Source: Endozoicomonadaceae bacterium (lineage in GTDB: Bacteria; Pseudomonadota; Gammaproteobacteria; Pseudomonadales; Endozoicomonadaceae). Taken from it: a stretch of 13,529 nt of DNA. A program made the translations under genes and the position numbers. Below are positions 1 through 7,074 of this stretch, piece by piece. Below the pieces are notes generated by a model. It saw only the letters and a program-made list of their open reading frames with translations. It had not been told where the DNA came from and did no database searches. The stretch's first letter is position 1, and every line of letters begins with the position of its first letter. Location of the stretch: contig JAGLCE010000030.1 of the NCBI GenBank assembly GCA_023146365.1, positions 1-13,529 on the forward strand, read 5' to 3'.

Positions 1-22
1 CAAGCCAAGCCAAGCCAAGCCA
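1..22. repeat. CAAGC pentanucleotide tandem repeat
   Basis: Four copies of CAAGC stand head to tail at the first bases of the window, followed by a partial fifth (CA). In the TnpA-like frame they encode an S-Q-A-K-P type run. The true length is unknown because the repeat meets the window edge. It may be slippage in decaying IS sequence or an assembly-edge effect. Confidence 0.7.
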
Positions 23-236
23 ATTTTGGTATTGGAAGCGCAAACTGCAAGACGGCACCAGTGATCATTCGGCTAGCGATTCTCGCTATAATCAGTCGGG
101 ATTCGTAGCCGATAAAGTTGTCGAGGCATCCGTGGATCAGGGGCTGATAGTTACACTACCGAACGGAATTTCCATCAGCGGCATTAACGAACACAATCAT
201 GAATTGATTAAACACTTGCTCGGTACGCTGACATGA
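1..236 (+). pseudogene. IS66-type TnpA-like C-terminal fragment
   Basis: An open frame runs in from the window edge and ends at TGA 234-236. It reads FWYWKRKLQDG and later VTLPNGISISG before a short helical tail. The aromatic-W-(K/R)-K pattern followed by a (L/V)PNG strand is what I know from the C-terminal part of IS66-family TnpA accessory proteins. No start codon is visible because the 5' part lies outside the window. The stop overlaps an ATG at 233-235. In intact IS66 elements tnpB would follow, but here TnpC-like sequence follows at once, so the element has an internal deletion. The family call is inferred from motif resemblance only. Confidence 0.5.
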
Positions 237-237
237 A

Positions 238-878
238 TCGCCTGATACGTTCGCCAGAATCACTCCCTATGGACGTAGTAGCGAAAAGAATGCTCACCAG
301 GGCGAGTTATTCGATGAGACGGAATTGTGTTGTGATGATTCAGAAGAAGAATCTCACCCCAAGCCAACAAAAAAACACCAGCACCATCAAGAGGCCGCAA
401 GGGGTTATATCCAAAAGCCTGCCGCACCATCAGATTCATATCCATCTGAGCGACGAAGAAAAAGCGGGTGCGATCGATACGTTTTACAGTGTGGTAAAGG
501 AAGAACCCGATATCGAACCGGTCAAAACCCGAGTCATCGAATATCTGCAAGAAAAAGTCGTATTTGTCGAAAAAGGAACATGCCAAATTAAAGCGGAAAA
601 ACGGCCAAAGCACCCGTTACCCAAAGTCATCGCCAGTGCTGGACTGCTCTCCTTTATTATCGTATTCAAAATACTGCGATGGCCTACCACTTTATCGTCT
701 GAACAATATTATCAAGCGTTACGGAGATGAAATATCGCGCACCAGCATGGTCCATTGGGTCATAAAACTGGCCTTGCAGCTACAGCCGCTGATCAATCTG
801 ATGCGAGAACATCAACTGCCGTACGATTACCTGCAAGTCGATGAAGCCCGCATTAAAGTGCTCAAAGAGTCGGACTGA
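238..878 (+). pseudogene. IS66-type transposase (TnpC) remnant, frameshifted and truncated
   Basis: Pieces of an IS66 TnpC-like transposase can be followed across changing frames. From about 255 one frame reads YGRSSEKNAHQGELFDE, like the GRSSEK...LFDE segment of TnpC. A second frame, up to about 660, reads HIHLSDEEKAGAI and then PLPKVIASAGLLS. A third, from about 655 to the TGA at 876-878, reads SKYCDGLPLYR, then SRTSMVHWVIKLA, LQPLINLMREH and LQVDEARIKVLKE. The last segment matches the start of the DDE catalytic domain, with the first Asp in VDEA. The rest of the catalytic domain is missing. Frames change at least twice, so no working protein can be made. Boundaries are approximate. Long frames in this stretch are products of decay and not separate genes. 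Confidence 0.75.
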
Positions 879-1012
879 CTAAGGTCGCCATTACAGTCTT
901 GGCTCCATTGTGAAGAGTTTATGTATGACGATATTCCACCAAAATATGGTTAGCTTTGTTGAGTTATGCTTAGGTCTCATTTAATATAATATCACTTATT
1001 TTTTCTATCAGA

Positions 1013-1024
1013 GCTATCGATAGC
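1013..1024. promoter_or_regulatory. Perfect 12-bp palindrome GCTATCGATAGC
   Basis: The sequence GCTATCGATAGC is its own reverse complement and lies 22 bp downstream of the TATAAT hexamer. That is a position where a dimeric repressor could block transcription. It does not look like the ModE operator pattern I know. Function is inferred from position and symmetry only. Confidence 0.3.
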
Positions 1025-1061
1025 CAATGATGCATGAATGTTAATTAAACATGGGTATTTG

Positions 1062-1116
1062 TCCATAACAATAGGGCTGATTATGGAAGCATGGCCACCT
1101 TCCGTATTTGGAAAGG
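1062..1116 (+). promoter_or_regulatory. Two leader hairpins, the second over the moaA ribosome binding site
   Basis: TCCATAA (1062-1068) can pair perfectly with TTATGGA (1081-1087) around a 12-nt loop containing GGGCTGA. Then CCTTCC (1098-1103) can pair with GGAAAGG (1110-1116) with one bulged A. The second stem overlaps the Shine-Dalgarno AAGGAG (1113-1118) of moaA, so its folding would limit ribosome access. This is a plausible cis-regulatory leader, possibly ligand-responsive. Identity as a Moco riboswitch is not established. Confidence 0.35.
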
Positions 1117-1131
1117 AGCACTGTTAAAATC

Positions 1132-2109
1132 ATGATACAAGATCGTCATGGGCGCTCGTTCCCATACCTGCGCCTTTCGGTGACAGATGTGTGTAACTTT
1201 AAATGCACATACTGTCTTCCTGATGGCTATAAAAAACCATGCCTCGTACGCAAACCTCTTTCTGTGGAAGAAATACGCCGACTTATTGATGGGTTTTCCG
1301 AGTTAGGCGTTCAAAAAGTGCGTTTAACAGGTGGAGAGCCTACCGTCAGAAAGGATATCGATACTATTGCTCAAGCTATTTCAGCTATCCCAGCAATAAA
1401 AACGCTTGCAATAACTACCAATGCTTATTGTCTTGATGAAAAAGTAACTTCTTTTTACAAGGCAGGTATTCGGCGAATTAATATTAGCATTGATAGCCTG
1501 AAGCCAAACATTTTTCATAAAATCACAGGTCATGATCACTTAAAAAAGGTGCTGAATGGCGTTGAAATGGCATTAAATCAAGAATTTGAGGCTATCAAAG
1601 TGAATACCGTCCTGCTGCAGGGTATTAATGTATCTGAAATGGACAATTTTTTTGATTACGTGAAATTCCGTCCTCTTGAATGGCGTTTTATTGAGCTGAT
1701 GAGTACATCGGATAATACTAAATATTTTAAAAATCACCATATAGAGAGCTCTTACCTCTCAAAAAAGCTTTTAGCAGAAGGGTGGAAACAAGAAAATCGT
1801 GGCATAGATGCAGGGCCTGCTCTGGTATTTTCTCACCCAGATTATCTTGGAAAAATCGGACTGATTCAGCCATATCGTTCTGATTTTTGCGATACATGCA
1901 ACAGGCTACGTGTTTCTGCTTATGGGGAACTTCAGCTTTGCCTGTTTGGAGAGGGACGCTATGATTTGCGTCCTTTATTACAAAAAGACAAGCAAAAAAA
2001 CGAACTCAAGTCCTGTATTTCAAAACTGTTAAATCTCAAACCCCCCAAACATTATTTACATGAATCTCAAGTCAGGTACATAAAACATTTTTCTTCGATT
2101 GGCGGATGA
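1132..2109 (+). CDS. moaA: GTP 3',8-cyclase MoaA
   Basis: This radical-SAM enzyme performs the first step of molybdenum cofactor synthesis, converting GTP to 3',8-cyclo-7,8-dihydro-GTP, which MoaC then rearranges. The N-terminus PYLRLSVTDVCNFKCTYC carries the CxxxCxxC site (Cys21, 25, 28) for the SAM-binding 4Fe-4S cluster. LTGGEPTVR (65-73) is the SAM-binding motif. The C-terminal substrate cluster is Cys253, Cys256 and Cys270 (FCDTCNRLR ... LQLC). The protein ends in IGG, the conserved C-terminal Gly-Gly. At 325 residues it has normal length. I chose ATG 1132 because AAGGAG lies 13 nt upstream; a TTG at 1108 would put that motif inside the coding region and add eight unlikely residues. It is the first gene of the operon, 6 bp before the transporter gene. 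Confidence 0.96.
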   Translation: MIQDRHGRSFPYLRLSVTDVCNFKCTYCLPDGYKKPCLVRKPLSVEEIRRLIDGFSELGVQKVRLTGGEPTVRKDIDTIAQAISAIPAIKTLAITTNAYCLDEKVTSFYKAGIRRINISIDSLKPNIFHKITGHDHLKKVLNGVEMALNQEFEAIKVNTVLLQGINVSEMDNFFDYVKFRPLEWRFIELMSTSDNTKYFKNHHIESSYLSKKLLAEGWKQENRGIDAGPALVFSHPDYLGKIGLIQPYRSDFCDTCNRLRVSAYGELQLCLFGEGRYDLRPLLQKDKQKNELKSCISKLLNLKPPKHYLHESQVRYIKHFSSIGG

Positions 2110-2115
2110 GTCGTT

Positions 2116-3246
2116 ATGAAAATGCCTTCAAAAGCATTTTTGTCTTTTTGGTCAAACAACACACTGGGAGCCTACGCGGATGGGGCGCTAATGTTCCCAT
2201 TGTTACTCGCACTTTCAGTGAAAGATGGTTTTTCTACCTCTATTTTATTGTTCTCGGTTGGTATGGCTTATATAGTTTCTGGTTTTATTTTTCGTGTGCC
2301 CATGTCAGTACAGCCACTGAAGTCTGTTGTCATTGCAGCTTTGGCGCTTGGGGCAACGACGCTTGAAGTTCATCTCAGCGGCTTTCTTGTGGGACTGTTA
2401 TGTTTAAGTTTACTGTTTGCGCCCGTTAACAAGTTGGCAAATCAAATCCCTCGACGCTTAATCCATGGGCTTCAACTGGGGCTTGGTATTATCTTAGTGA
2501 CGCAAGGGATGAAAATGGCAGGCCTTGGAGAATCCTATGAATGGATTTTTCTGTTTGTATTTTTTGTTGGTAGCCTAATTTTATTAGACTTTTATACGAA
2601 TATTTCCCTCTTAGGATTGTTGTCTTTTGGCATTTTTATATGGGCTCTTTTGAAAGGTTCGCAGGTGACGCTAGCGGCTCCTGCCAACACAGAAAATCCC
2701 ATTCGCACCTCAATGATTGTAACACTTATTTTGCCACAACTTGCCCTGACATTAACAAACTCTGTTGTGGGAACTTACGATGTGTCCCGACGTTATTTCT
2801 CTGAGCGTGCTGAGCGTATTACTGTCAAACGGTTGCTCATGAGTATTGGGCTGGGCAATGTTTTTTCATCTTTCATCGGTGGATTACCATTTTGTCATGG
2901 TTCAGGCGGTGTAACGGCGCATGTAAAAGGAGGCAGCACCCATTGGTATTCTAATCTTATTATTGGAGGAACATTTTTAGCTTTGGCGATGTATGTCACT
3001 TTTTCTCAAACGTTTTCGATTGCTTATCCACCCTTTATGGCAGGCGTATTGCTGAGTACTGTTGGTATCTTTCATTTTACACTTGCCAAGCCCAGCTGGA
3101 TAATTCCCAGTTGCCGTCTACAGCTTTTTGCCATGGCTACGGTCGCATGGTTGACGCAAAATATTCTTTGGACACTTGGTATCGGTATCGCTTTTGAATG
3201 TTTTTTATCTTTCAACAAAATCGCACAAAAAGGATACTTAAAATGA
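2116..3246 (+). CDS. MOT1-type molybdate transporter (SulP-related)
   Basis: This 376-residue polytopic membrane protein has roughly ten hydrophobic segments and lacks a C-terminal STAS domain. It has the two signature regions of the MOT1 molybdate transporter group, first described in algae and plants: PMSVQPLKSVVIAA (62-75, compare PVQPMKA) and GGLPFCHGSGGVTAHVKGG (255-273, compare PLCHGAGG). The segment LPQLALTLTNSVV (206-218) also fits the family. The likely role is high-affinity molybdate uptake across the inner membrane to feed the pathway encoded around it. No modABC genes are visible. Tungstate or sulfate as substrate cannot be excluded from sequence. It starts 6 bp after moaA, with a weak GGATGAG ribosome site, and its stop overlaps the next start as ATGA. 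Confidence 0.85.
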   Translation: MKMPSKAFLSFWSNNTLGAYADGALMFPLLLALSVKDGFSTSILLFSVGMAYIVSGFIFRVPMSVQPLKSVVIAALALGATTLEVHLSGFLVGLLCLSLLFAPVNKLANQIPRRLIHGLQLGLGIILVTQGMKMAGLGESYEWIFLFVFFVGSLILLDFYTNISLLGLLSFGIFIWALLKGSQVTLAAPANTENPIRTSMIVTLILPQLALTLTNSVVGTYDVSRRYFSERAERITVKRLLMSIGLGNVFSSFIGGLPFCHGSGGVTAHVKGGSTHWYSNLIIGGTFLALAMYVTFSQTFSIAYPPFMAGVLLSTVGIFHFTLAKPSWIIPSCRLQLFAMATVAWLTQNILWTLGIGIAFECFLSFNKIAQKGYLK

Positions 3247-4283
3247 CCAACGTAACCTCTGAACATCCTCCATCACCTCGGGACGAAGCGCAAATACAAC
3301 GTCCTTCGTTGGGAGAAAATCAATTTGCCATGGCTGATGTGGGCGAAAAACCTACCAGCAAACGACGCGCTATAGCGTGTGGGTCTATTTTTATGGGAGA
3401 AGATGCTTACAAAGCTGTTTTAGAAAAAACACTTCCAAAAGGAGACGTTTTAAAAGCGGCAGAACTTGTAGGAATAACAGGCGCAAAGCAAACGGCATTA
3501 CTGCTCCCTTTGTGCCACCCACTACCGTTAGATAAAGTAGGGCTTGGTTTTAGTTTTGACGAAGCAAAGGGAGAGATCATTGTGCGCTGTGAAGTGTCTG
3601 TGGTGGCACGTACAGGGGTTGAAATGGAGGCTCTCATGGGTGTGAATAGCGCACTGCTTTGCCTTTATGATTTAATCAAACCGGTTGATCCTGCGCTACG
3701 TTTAGATAATATTCGTCTTGAGCTAAAAGAAGGCGGTAAAAAAGGTATTTGGGTACACCCTGAAGCTGATAAATCATGGCATGATGCTTCAAAACAGGTC
3801 GCTTGCTTTGGCGAATCTGCTGGAATTATCGTCTTAAGCGACCGAGCAAGCAAAGGCGAATATGAAGATTTAGCTGGACCAACCTTGCAAACATTATTAG
3901 AAAAACGGGGTGTAGAAAATATTCATTGTGAAATCATACCAGATAATGCTGAAGCCCTAAAAAATACGCTTTATCACTATGCTGAAAAAAACATTGGCTT
4001 AATCTTAACAAGCGGAGGTACTGGACCCAATAGACGAGATATCACCTCAAAAACAGTTGAAAGCATGGCAGATAAAGTCCTCATCGGTATCGGAGAAGCT
4101 TTACGCCAACAAGGAAGGCAATTCACAAAAACGACATGGTTGAGTAACAGTCTCGGAGCTCGTATTAAGAATAGCCTTGTTATTACATTGCCTGGAAATC
4201 CAAAATCCATCGCGGAGAGCTTTCCTGTGCTTGATGACCTTGTGCCTACAGTTTTAAAGCTTATTAAAAAGGAACGGTCATGA
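3243..4283 (+). CDS. Bifunctional MoaC-MogA/MoaB fusion protein
   Basis: This is a single frame of 346 residues with two Moco-synthesis domains. Residues 28-172 are MoaC (cyclic pyranopterin monophosphate synthase): PKGDVL (Lys66), PLCHPL (89-94), RTGVEMEAL (123-131), YDLIK (Asp143, Lys146) and GGKKG (164-168) preserve the usual active-site residues. Residues 192-342 are a MogA/MoaB-type molybdopterin adenylyltransferase domain: SDRAS (199-203), TSGGTGPNRRD (256-266) and LPGNPKS (316-322). The first domain makes cPMP and the second adenylates molybdopterin before molybdenum insertion, two steps that are not consecutive in the pathway. MoaC-MogA fusions are known in some bacteria. ATG 3243 overlaps the upstream stop by 4 nt and has AAAGGA 8-9 nt upstream; an earlier ATG at 3198 would lie deep inside the transporter gene. 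Confidence 0.94.
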   Translation: MTNVTSEHPPSPRDEAQIQRPSLGENQFAMADVGEKPTSKRRAIACGSIFMGEDAYKAVLEKTLPKGDVLKAAELVGITGAKQTALLLPLCHPLPLDKVGLGFSFDEAKGEIIVRCEVSVVARTGVEMEALMGVNSALLCLYDLIKPVDPALRLDNIRLELKEGGKKGIWVHPEADKSWHDASKQVACFGESAGIIVLSDRASKGEYEDLAGPTLQTLLEKRGVENIHCEIIPDNAEALKNTLYHYAEKNIGLILTSGGTGPNRRDITSKTVESMADKVLIGIGEALRQQGRQFTKTTWLSNSLGARIKNSLVITLPGNPKSIAESFPVLDDLVPTVLKLIKKERS

Positions 4284-5554
4284 TTTCATATCAAGAAGCA
4301 CAACAATCGATTGAACAAATGGTAACTCCACTTGGGGTAGAAATAATACCATTAGAGAAAGGGCTGAATCGTGTGCTGGCAGACTCCATTGCCAGCAATT
4401 TAAACCTGCCTCCATTTTCTAACAGCGCCATGGATGGCTATGCTTTTAATGCATCGGATATCAACAAAAAAACACTGAAATGTGTCGGGAGTATTGCTGC
4501 GGGCGATGCTTCTTCGTCCACACCATTAACAGAAGGTACGTGTATTGAAATTATGACAGGAGCCCCTATTCCACCTCGTGGTAATACGGTGATTCCTGTT
4601 GAAAATACATCGATAGATGAACACGGCGTTATGCATATCAATAGATCTGTTCTTGCAAAAGCCAATGTGCGTTTGGCTGGAGAAGATATAGAAAAAGGTG
4701 CTGAACTTATAAGGGCGGGCACATGGATAACAGCACAGCATATCAGTTTATTAGCAGCCGTTGGTGTAGCAGAAATAACCGTACAAAAACGTCCTCAAGT
4801 CGCTGTGTTAACAACAGGCAATGAAGTGATTACTGATCTGAATAAACCACTTAAACAAGGGCAGATTTACAACTCTTCCCTCTATTATCTAAAAGCAGTG
4901 CTTCCGCAATTGGGTGTGGATATAATCCATACGACTGTACTGCAGGATGACCCCATGATAGCCAAGCAAGAAATTCTTAATGCTTTAGAGAAAAAACCTG
5001 ATGTTATCATCACAACAGGGGCGGTTTCTATGGGAAAATATGACTTTATCCCGCCACTCATTGAAAAGCTGAAAGGTAAGATTCTTTTTCATAAAGTTGC
5101 CTTGCGCCCCGGAATGCCTCTTTTAGTTGGACAAGTGCCATGCTGTTCTGAAGGTACCAAAAAAACATGGTGGTTAGGACTTCCAGGAAATCCTGTTTCA
5201 ACGATGGTTGGCTTGCGCTTTTTAGGAAGCACATTATTGCGCGCTCTTTTAGGGCTTCCTACCGAAAAACCTGCTAGAGCCACTTTAACATCTGCTGCAC
5301 GCAGTAAAATGGGTCTTAGACATTTTCAGAAAGCACATCTCTTTATGAAAGACGACAATTTTTCTGTTGATGTTCTAAAAGGACAAGCTTCTTTTATGCT
5401 AAATCCTCTTTTGAAGAGTAATGCATGGGCGGTGCTAGATGAAGAGACAACACAGCTGACTGTGGGCGAAAAAGTAGACATTTATCCGTTACTTTGGCCA
5501 GAAGTTCAACCATTTTTAAAACAAGAGGAGTCAAAAAATGCCGCTGAACATTAA
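4280..5554 (+). CDS. moeA: Molybdopterin molybdenumtransferase MoeA
   Basis: MoeA inserts molybdate into adenylylated molybdopterin to give Mo-molybdopterin. The 424-residue protein is close to the E. coli length. Visible motifs are SAMDGYAF (49-56, Asp52 equivalent to E. coli Asp59), AGEDIEKGA (133-141, Asp136), TTGNEV (178-183, Glu182), TTGAVSMGKYD (245-255, Asp255), HKVALRPGMP (271-280, Lys272) and LPGNPVS (301-307). Relative to E. coli, the later lysines of KLAIKPGK are Arg and Met here, and GGVS is GAVS; I recall that these positions vary in the family. There is a Cys-Cys pair at 288-289. The start ATG overlaps the upstream stop as ATGA, and AAGGAA precedes it. The gene overlaps moaD by 17 nt. 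Confidence 0.95.
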   Translation: MISYQEAQQSIEQMVTPLGVEIIPLEKGLNRVLADSIASNLNLPPFSNSAMDGYAFNASDINKKTLKCVGSIAAGDASSSTPLTEGTCIEIMTGAPIPPRGNTVIPVENTSIDEHGVMHINRSVLAKANVRLAGEDIEKGAELIRAGTWITAQHISLLAAVGVAEITVQKRPQVAVLTTGNEVITDLNKPLKQGQIYNSSLYYLKAVLPQLGVDIIHTTVLQDDPMIAKQEILNALEKKPDVIITTGAVSMGKYDFIPPLIEKLKGKILFHKVALRPGMPLLVGQVPCCSEGTKKTWWLGLPGNPVSTMVGLRFLGSTLLRALLGLPTEKPARATLTSAARSKMGLRHFQKAHLFMKDDNFSVDVLKGQASFMLNPLLKSNAWAVLDEETTQLTVGEKVDIYPLLWPEVQPFLKQEESKNAAEH

Positions 5555-5786
5555 ACTTTACGGTGGGTTACGCCAATATGCAGAAAATGCAAATATAGAA
5601 TTAGATATCCAACTTCCTCAAAACTGCCATTTTATTAAAGAGGCTCTGATAAAATCTCTTCAAGATGGCGCTGATGAATTGGTACACCATTGCGCGCTCG
5701 CCACAGAAGATGAAATATTAGCGACAGATGCCATGGTCGTGAGCGAGAAAACACTCTCCGCTTTGCCTCCGGTATGCGGAGGTTAA
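5538..5786 (+). CDS. moaD: Molybdopterin synthase sulfur carrier subunit MoaD
   Basis: This 82-residue ubiquitin-fold sulfur carrier ends in ALPPVCGG. The terminal Gly-Gly is the site that MoeB adenylates and that is then converted to a thiocarboxylate, supplying sulfur to MoaE for molybdopterin formation. The start KLYGGLRQYAE fits the family (compare LFFA..RE), and the length matches E. coli MoaD. AGAGGAG stands just upstream of the ATG inside the 3' end of moeA, giving it a strong ribosome site of its own. The residue before Gly-Gly is Cys, where E. coli has Ala. A hairpin covers its last codons and stop. Confidence 0.93.
   Translation: MPLNIKLYGGLRQYAENANIELDIQLPQNCHFIKEALIKSLQDGADELVHHCALATEDEILATDAMVVSEKTLSALPPVCGG
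5766..5782 (+). promoter_or_regulatory. Hairpin at the moaD end carrying an SD-like GGAGG before moaE
   Basis: CCTCCG (5766-5771) pairs perfectly with CGGAGG (5777-5782) around a GTATG loop. The right arm encodes the terminal Gly-Gly of MoaD and is also the only SD-like sequence before moaE. A ribosome finishing moaD would open the stem, which could couple moaE synthesis to moaD. The gap from GGAGG to the moaE ATG at 5800 is 17 nt, longer than usual, so the role is inferred. Confidence 0.4.
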
Positions 5787-5799
5787 ATTATTTTTTAAA

Positions 5800-6246
5800 A
5801 TGAACAACATACAGATAACATTAGAAAGAGAACATTTAGTTGCGTCCCCCTTAATGGCATGGCTCGCTAATGATGCTCATGGGGCGCAACTTACTTTTTT
5901 TGGCGTTGTACGAAACCACAATGATGGGAAAAAAAATGTAACGGGCATTACTTTTGATATGCACCCAACATTAGCCGAAAAAGCATTACAACAAATTGCC
6001 ACCGAAGCCATTGCACAATGCGCTGAAAAAACAACCCGCATTTATATTGCGCATGCTCAAGGATACGTTACATTAGGCGGCTTGTGTATTGCCATTGGCG
6101 TAACATCTGCCCATCGCAATGAGGCATATACGGCGAGTCGTTTCATTATAGAAGCGGTTAAAACGCGCGCCCCTATTTGGAAACAAGAGCATTATGACAA
6201 TGAAACATCAACGTGGTTAGCGGGTCATGCGCTCAATGCATCATAA
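5800..6246 (+). CDS. moaE: Molybdopterin synthase catalytic subunit MoaE
   Basis: MoaE forms a heterotetramer with two MoaD and transfers their thiocarboxylate sulfurs to cPMP to make molybdopterin. The 148-residue sequence carries FFGVVRNHN (33-41), VTSAHRNEA (101-109) and VKTRAPIWKQE (120-130), which holds the two active-site lysines (121 and 128, equivalent to E. coli Lys119 and Lys126). The usual HRIG-type loop reads HAQGYV here, and the normal H-Y-P motif reads MHP (54-56), so it is a somewhat divergent member. The ATG lies 13 nt after the moaD stop in an A+T-rich spacer; the GGAGG of the moaD end is the nearest ribosome-binding sequence. The 3' end overlaps mobA. Confidence 0.94.
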   Translation: MNNIQITLEREHLVASPLMAWLANDAHGAQLTFFGVVRNHNDGKKNVTGITFDMHPTLAEKALQQIATEAIAQCAEKTTRIYIAHAQGYVTLGGLCIAIGVTSAHRNEAYTASRFIIEAVKTRAPIWKQEHYDNETSTWLAGHALNAS

Positions 6247-6763
6247 CATACTAGGGGTTGTTTTAGCAGGAGGAAAATCGAGCCGTATGGGGCAAAACAA
6301 GTCTCAACTTATATTTAATGGAACGTCATTATTGGAGTATGCAAAAGATTCTCTAAAACAGGCTGGATGCCGTCATGTTATAATAAGTGGTCAATATGGA
6401 CTACCTGATGACACCCCTCACCTTGGTCCTTTAGGGGGGATTTCTACAATTATAAAACATAATAAAACACCTGAAATATTTTTGTTTTTGCCTGTTGATA
6501 TGCCTTATTTACAATCTCAGGATTTAAAAAAACTTATTGATATTCTTCTGGAAAAAAAAGAAATAGAAACAGCTTTTTTTAAAGGCTCACCCTTACCTTT
6601 TTCATTACGAAATACTCAATTGACTATTCCTGACAGGGGTTCTATCAAAGCGTTTTTAGCACCATTGATGACTAAAACTTTGCTTCTACCTTCGCCTTAC
6701 TTAAGTAACATAAACACGCCTCAACAATGGCAGACATTTTTAGATAAAGAAGAAAAAATATGA
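6227..6763 (+). CDS. mobA: Molybdenum cofactor guanylyltransferase MobA
   Basis: MobA transfers GMP from GTP to Mo-molybdopterin, giving the guanine dinucleotide form used by DMSO-reductase-family enzymes such as formate dehydrogenases and nitrate reductases. The N-terminus has the nucleotide-binding signature GVVLAGGKSSRMGQNKS, followed by HLGPLGGI, FLPVDMPYL with the metal-binding Asp, and NINTPQQW near the end. It is 178 residues here, a little shorter than E. coli MobA (194). The start is uncertain: ATG 6227 and ATG 6236 are both in frame, both lie inside the moaE end, and neither has a clear ribosome site, so translational coupling is likely. Its presence implies that at least one bis-MGD enzyme exists in the cell. 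Confidence 0.9.
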   Translation: MRSMHHNILGVVLAGGKSSRMGQNKSQLIFNGTSLLEYAKDSLKQAGCRHVIISGQYGLPDDTPHLGPLGGISTIIKHNKTPEIFLFLPVDMPYLQSQDLKKLIDILLEKKEIETAFFKGSPLPFSLRNTQLTIPDRGSIKAFLAPLMTKTLLLPSPYLSNINTPQQWQTFLDKEEKI

Positions 6764-7074
6764 AGATCACATTCGACAATAACCGTATACGCATCCGTTT
6801 AACACGCCAAGATTTTGATCAACTACAGAAGGAGACCCCCTGCCATTTTAAGCTCTCTGTTGATGATTTTTGCGTGCTTAGCGCCTGTGTTCGTATGTGC
6901 AAAAAATGTACATCATCCCCCTTTTTATGTCAGACAAAAGAAGGTGTTTTAGACATATCTTTTCACCCAACAATGATAGAAGAAATCATAGAAAACCCTA
7001 AAAATGGCTTATGTTTTAAGCAAGGTGATATTGATGTAAGTATTGCCTTGGATTTAAAACAGAAAAAACATTAG
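6760..7074 (+). CDS. Small cysteine-rich protein in Moco operon, function unknown
   Basis: I do not recognise a function for this 104-residue soluble protein. It starts with MKITFDNNRIRIRLTRQDFD, which resembles the beginning of small proteins (K-I-R...N-x-I-R-x-R-L-T) that I associate with a domain of unknown function of the DUF7009 kind; this is a weak match from memory. It has seven cysteines: 28, 38, 43, 47, 50, 57 and 85. Cys43/47/50 form CxxxCxxC, spaced like a metal site, in VRMCKKC. No signal peptide or membrane segment is visible. The ATG overlaps the mobA stop as ATGA, so it is translated with the Moco genes and probably acts with them, perhaps in sulfur or metal handling. Its TAG stop overlaps the stop of the convergent moeB. 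Confidence 0.75.
   Translation: MKITFDNNRIRIRLTRQDFDQLQKETPCHFKLSVDDFCVLSACVRMCKKCTSSPFLCQTKEGVLDISFHPTMIEEIIENPKNGLCFKQGDIDVSIALDLKQKKH

Larger units (their letters stand above)
879..1131 (+). promoter_or_regulatory. Upstream region and leader of the Moco operon
   Basis: This gene-free stretch separates the IS66 relic from moaA and must hold or carry the operon's promoter. A TATAAT hexamer lies at 985-990, but no well-spaced -35 box is clear; TTGAGT at 959-964 is 20 bp away and GTTATG at 963-968 is 16 bp away. Downstream are a palindrome (1013-1024), a hairpin (1062-1087) and a second hairpin over the ribosome binding site (1098-1116). A start near 997 would give a leader of about 135 nt. 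Moco-related operons are sometimes preceded by a Moco/Tuco riboswitch, but I cannot match this leader to that consensus by eye. Confidence 0.35.

Noticed and set aside
233..730. Long + strand frame of 165 codons at the left end
   Set aside because: Only its middle resembles IS66 TnpC; its beginning and end are out of frame with the matching parts. It is a frameshift product of the relic.
1108..1131. TTG start for MoaA eight codons upstream
   Set aside because: It would place the AAGGAG ribosome site inside the coding region; ATG 1132 is better.
1040..1131. Moco/Tuco riboswitch
   Set aside because: Location is right and stems exist, but I could not match the conserved core by eye. Listed as a structured leader only.
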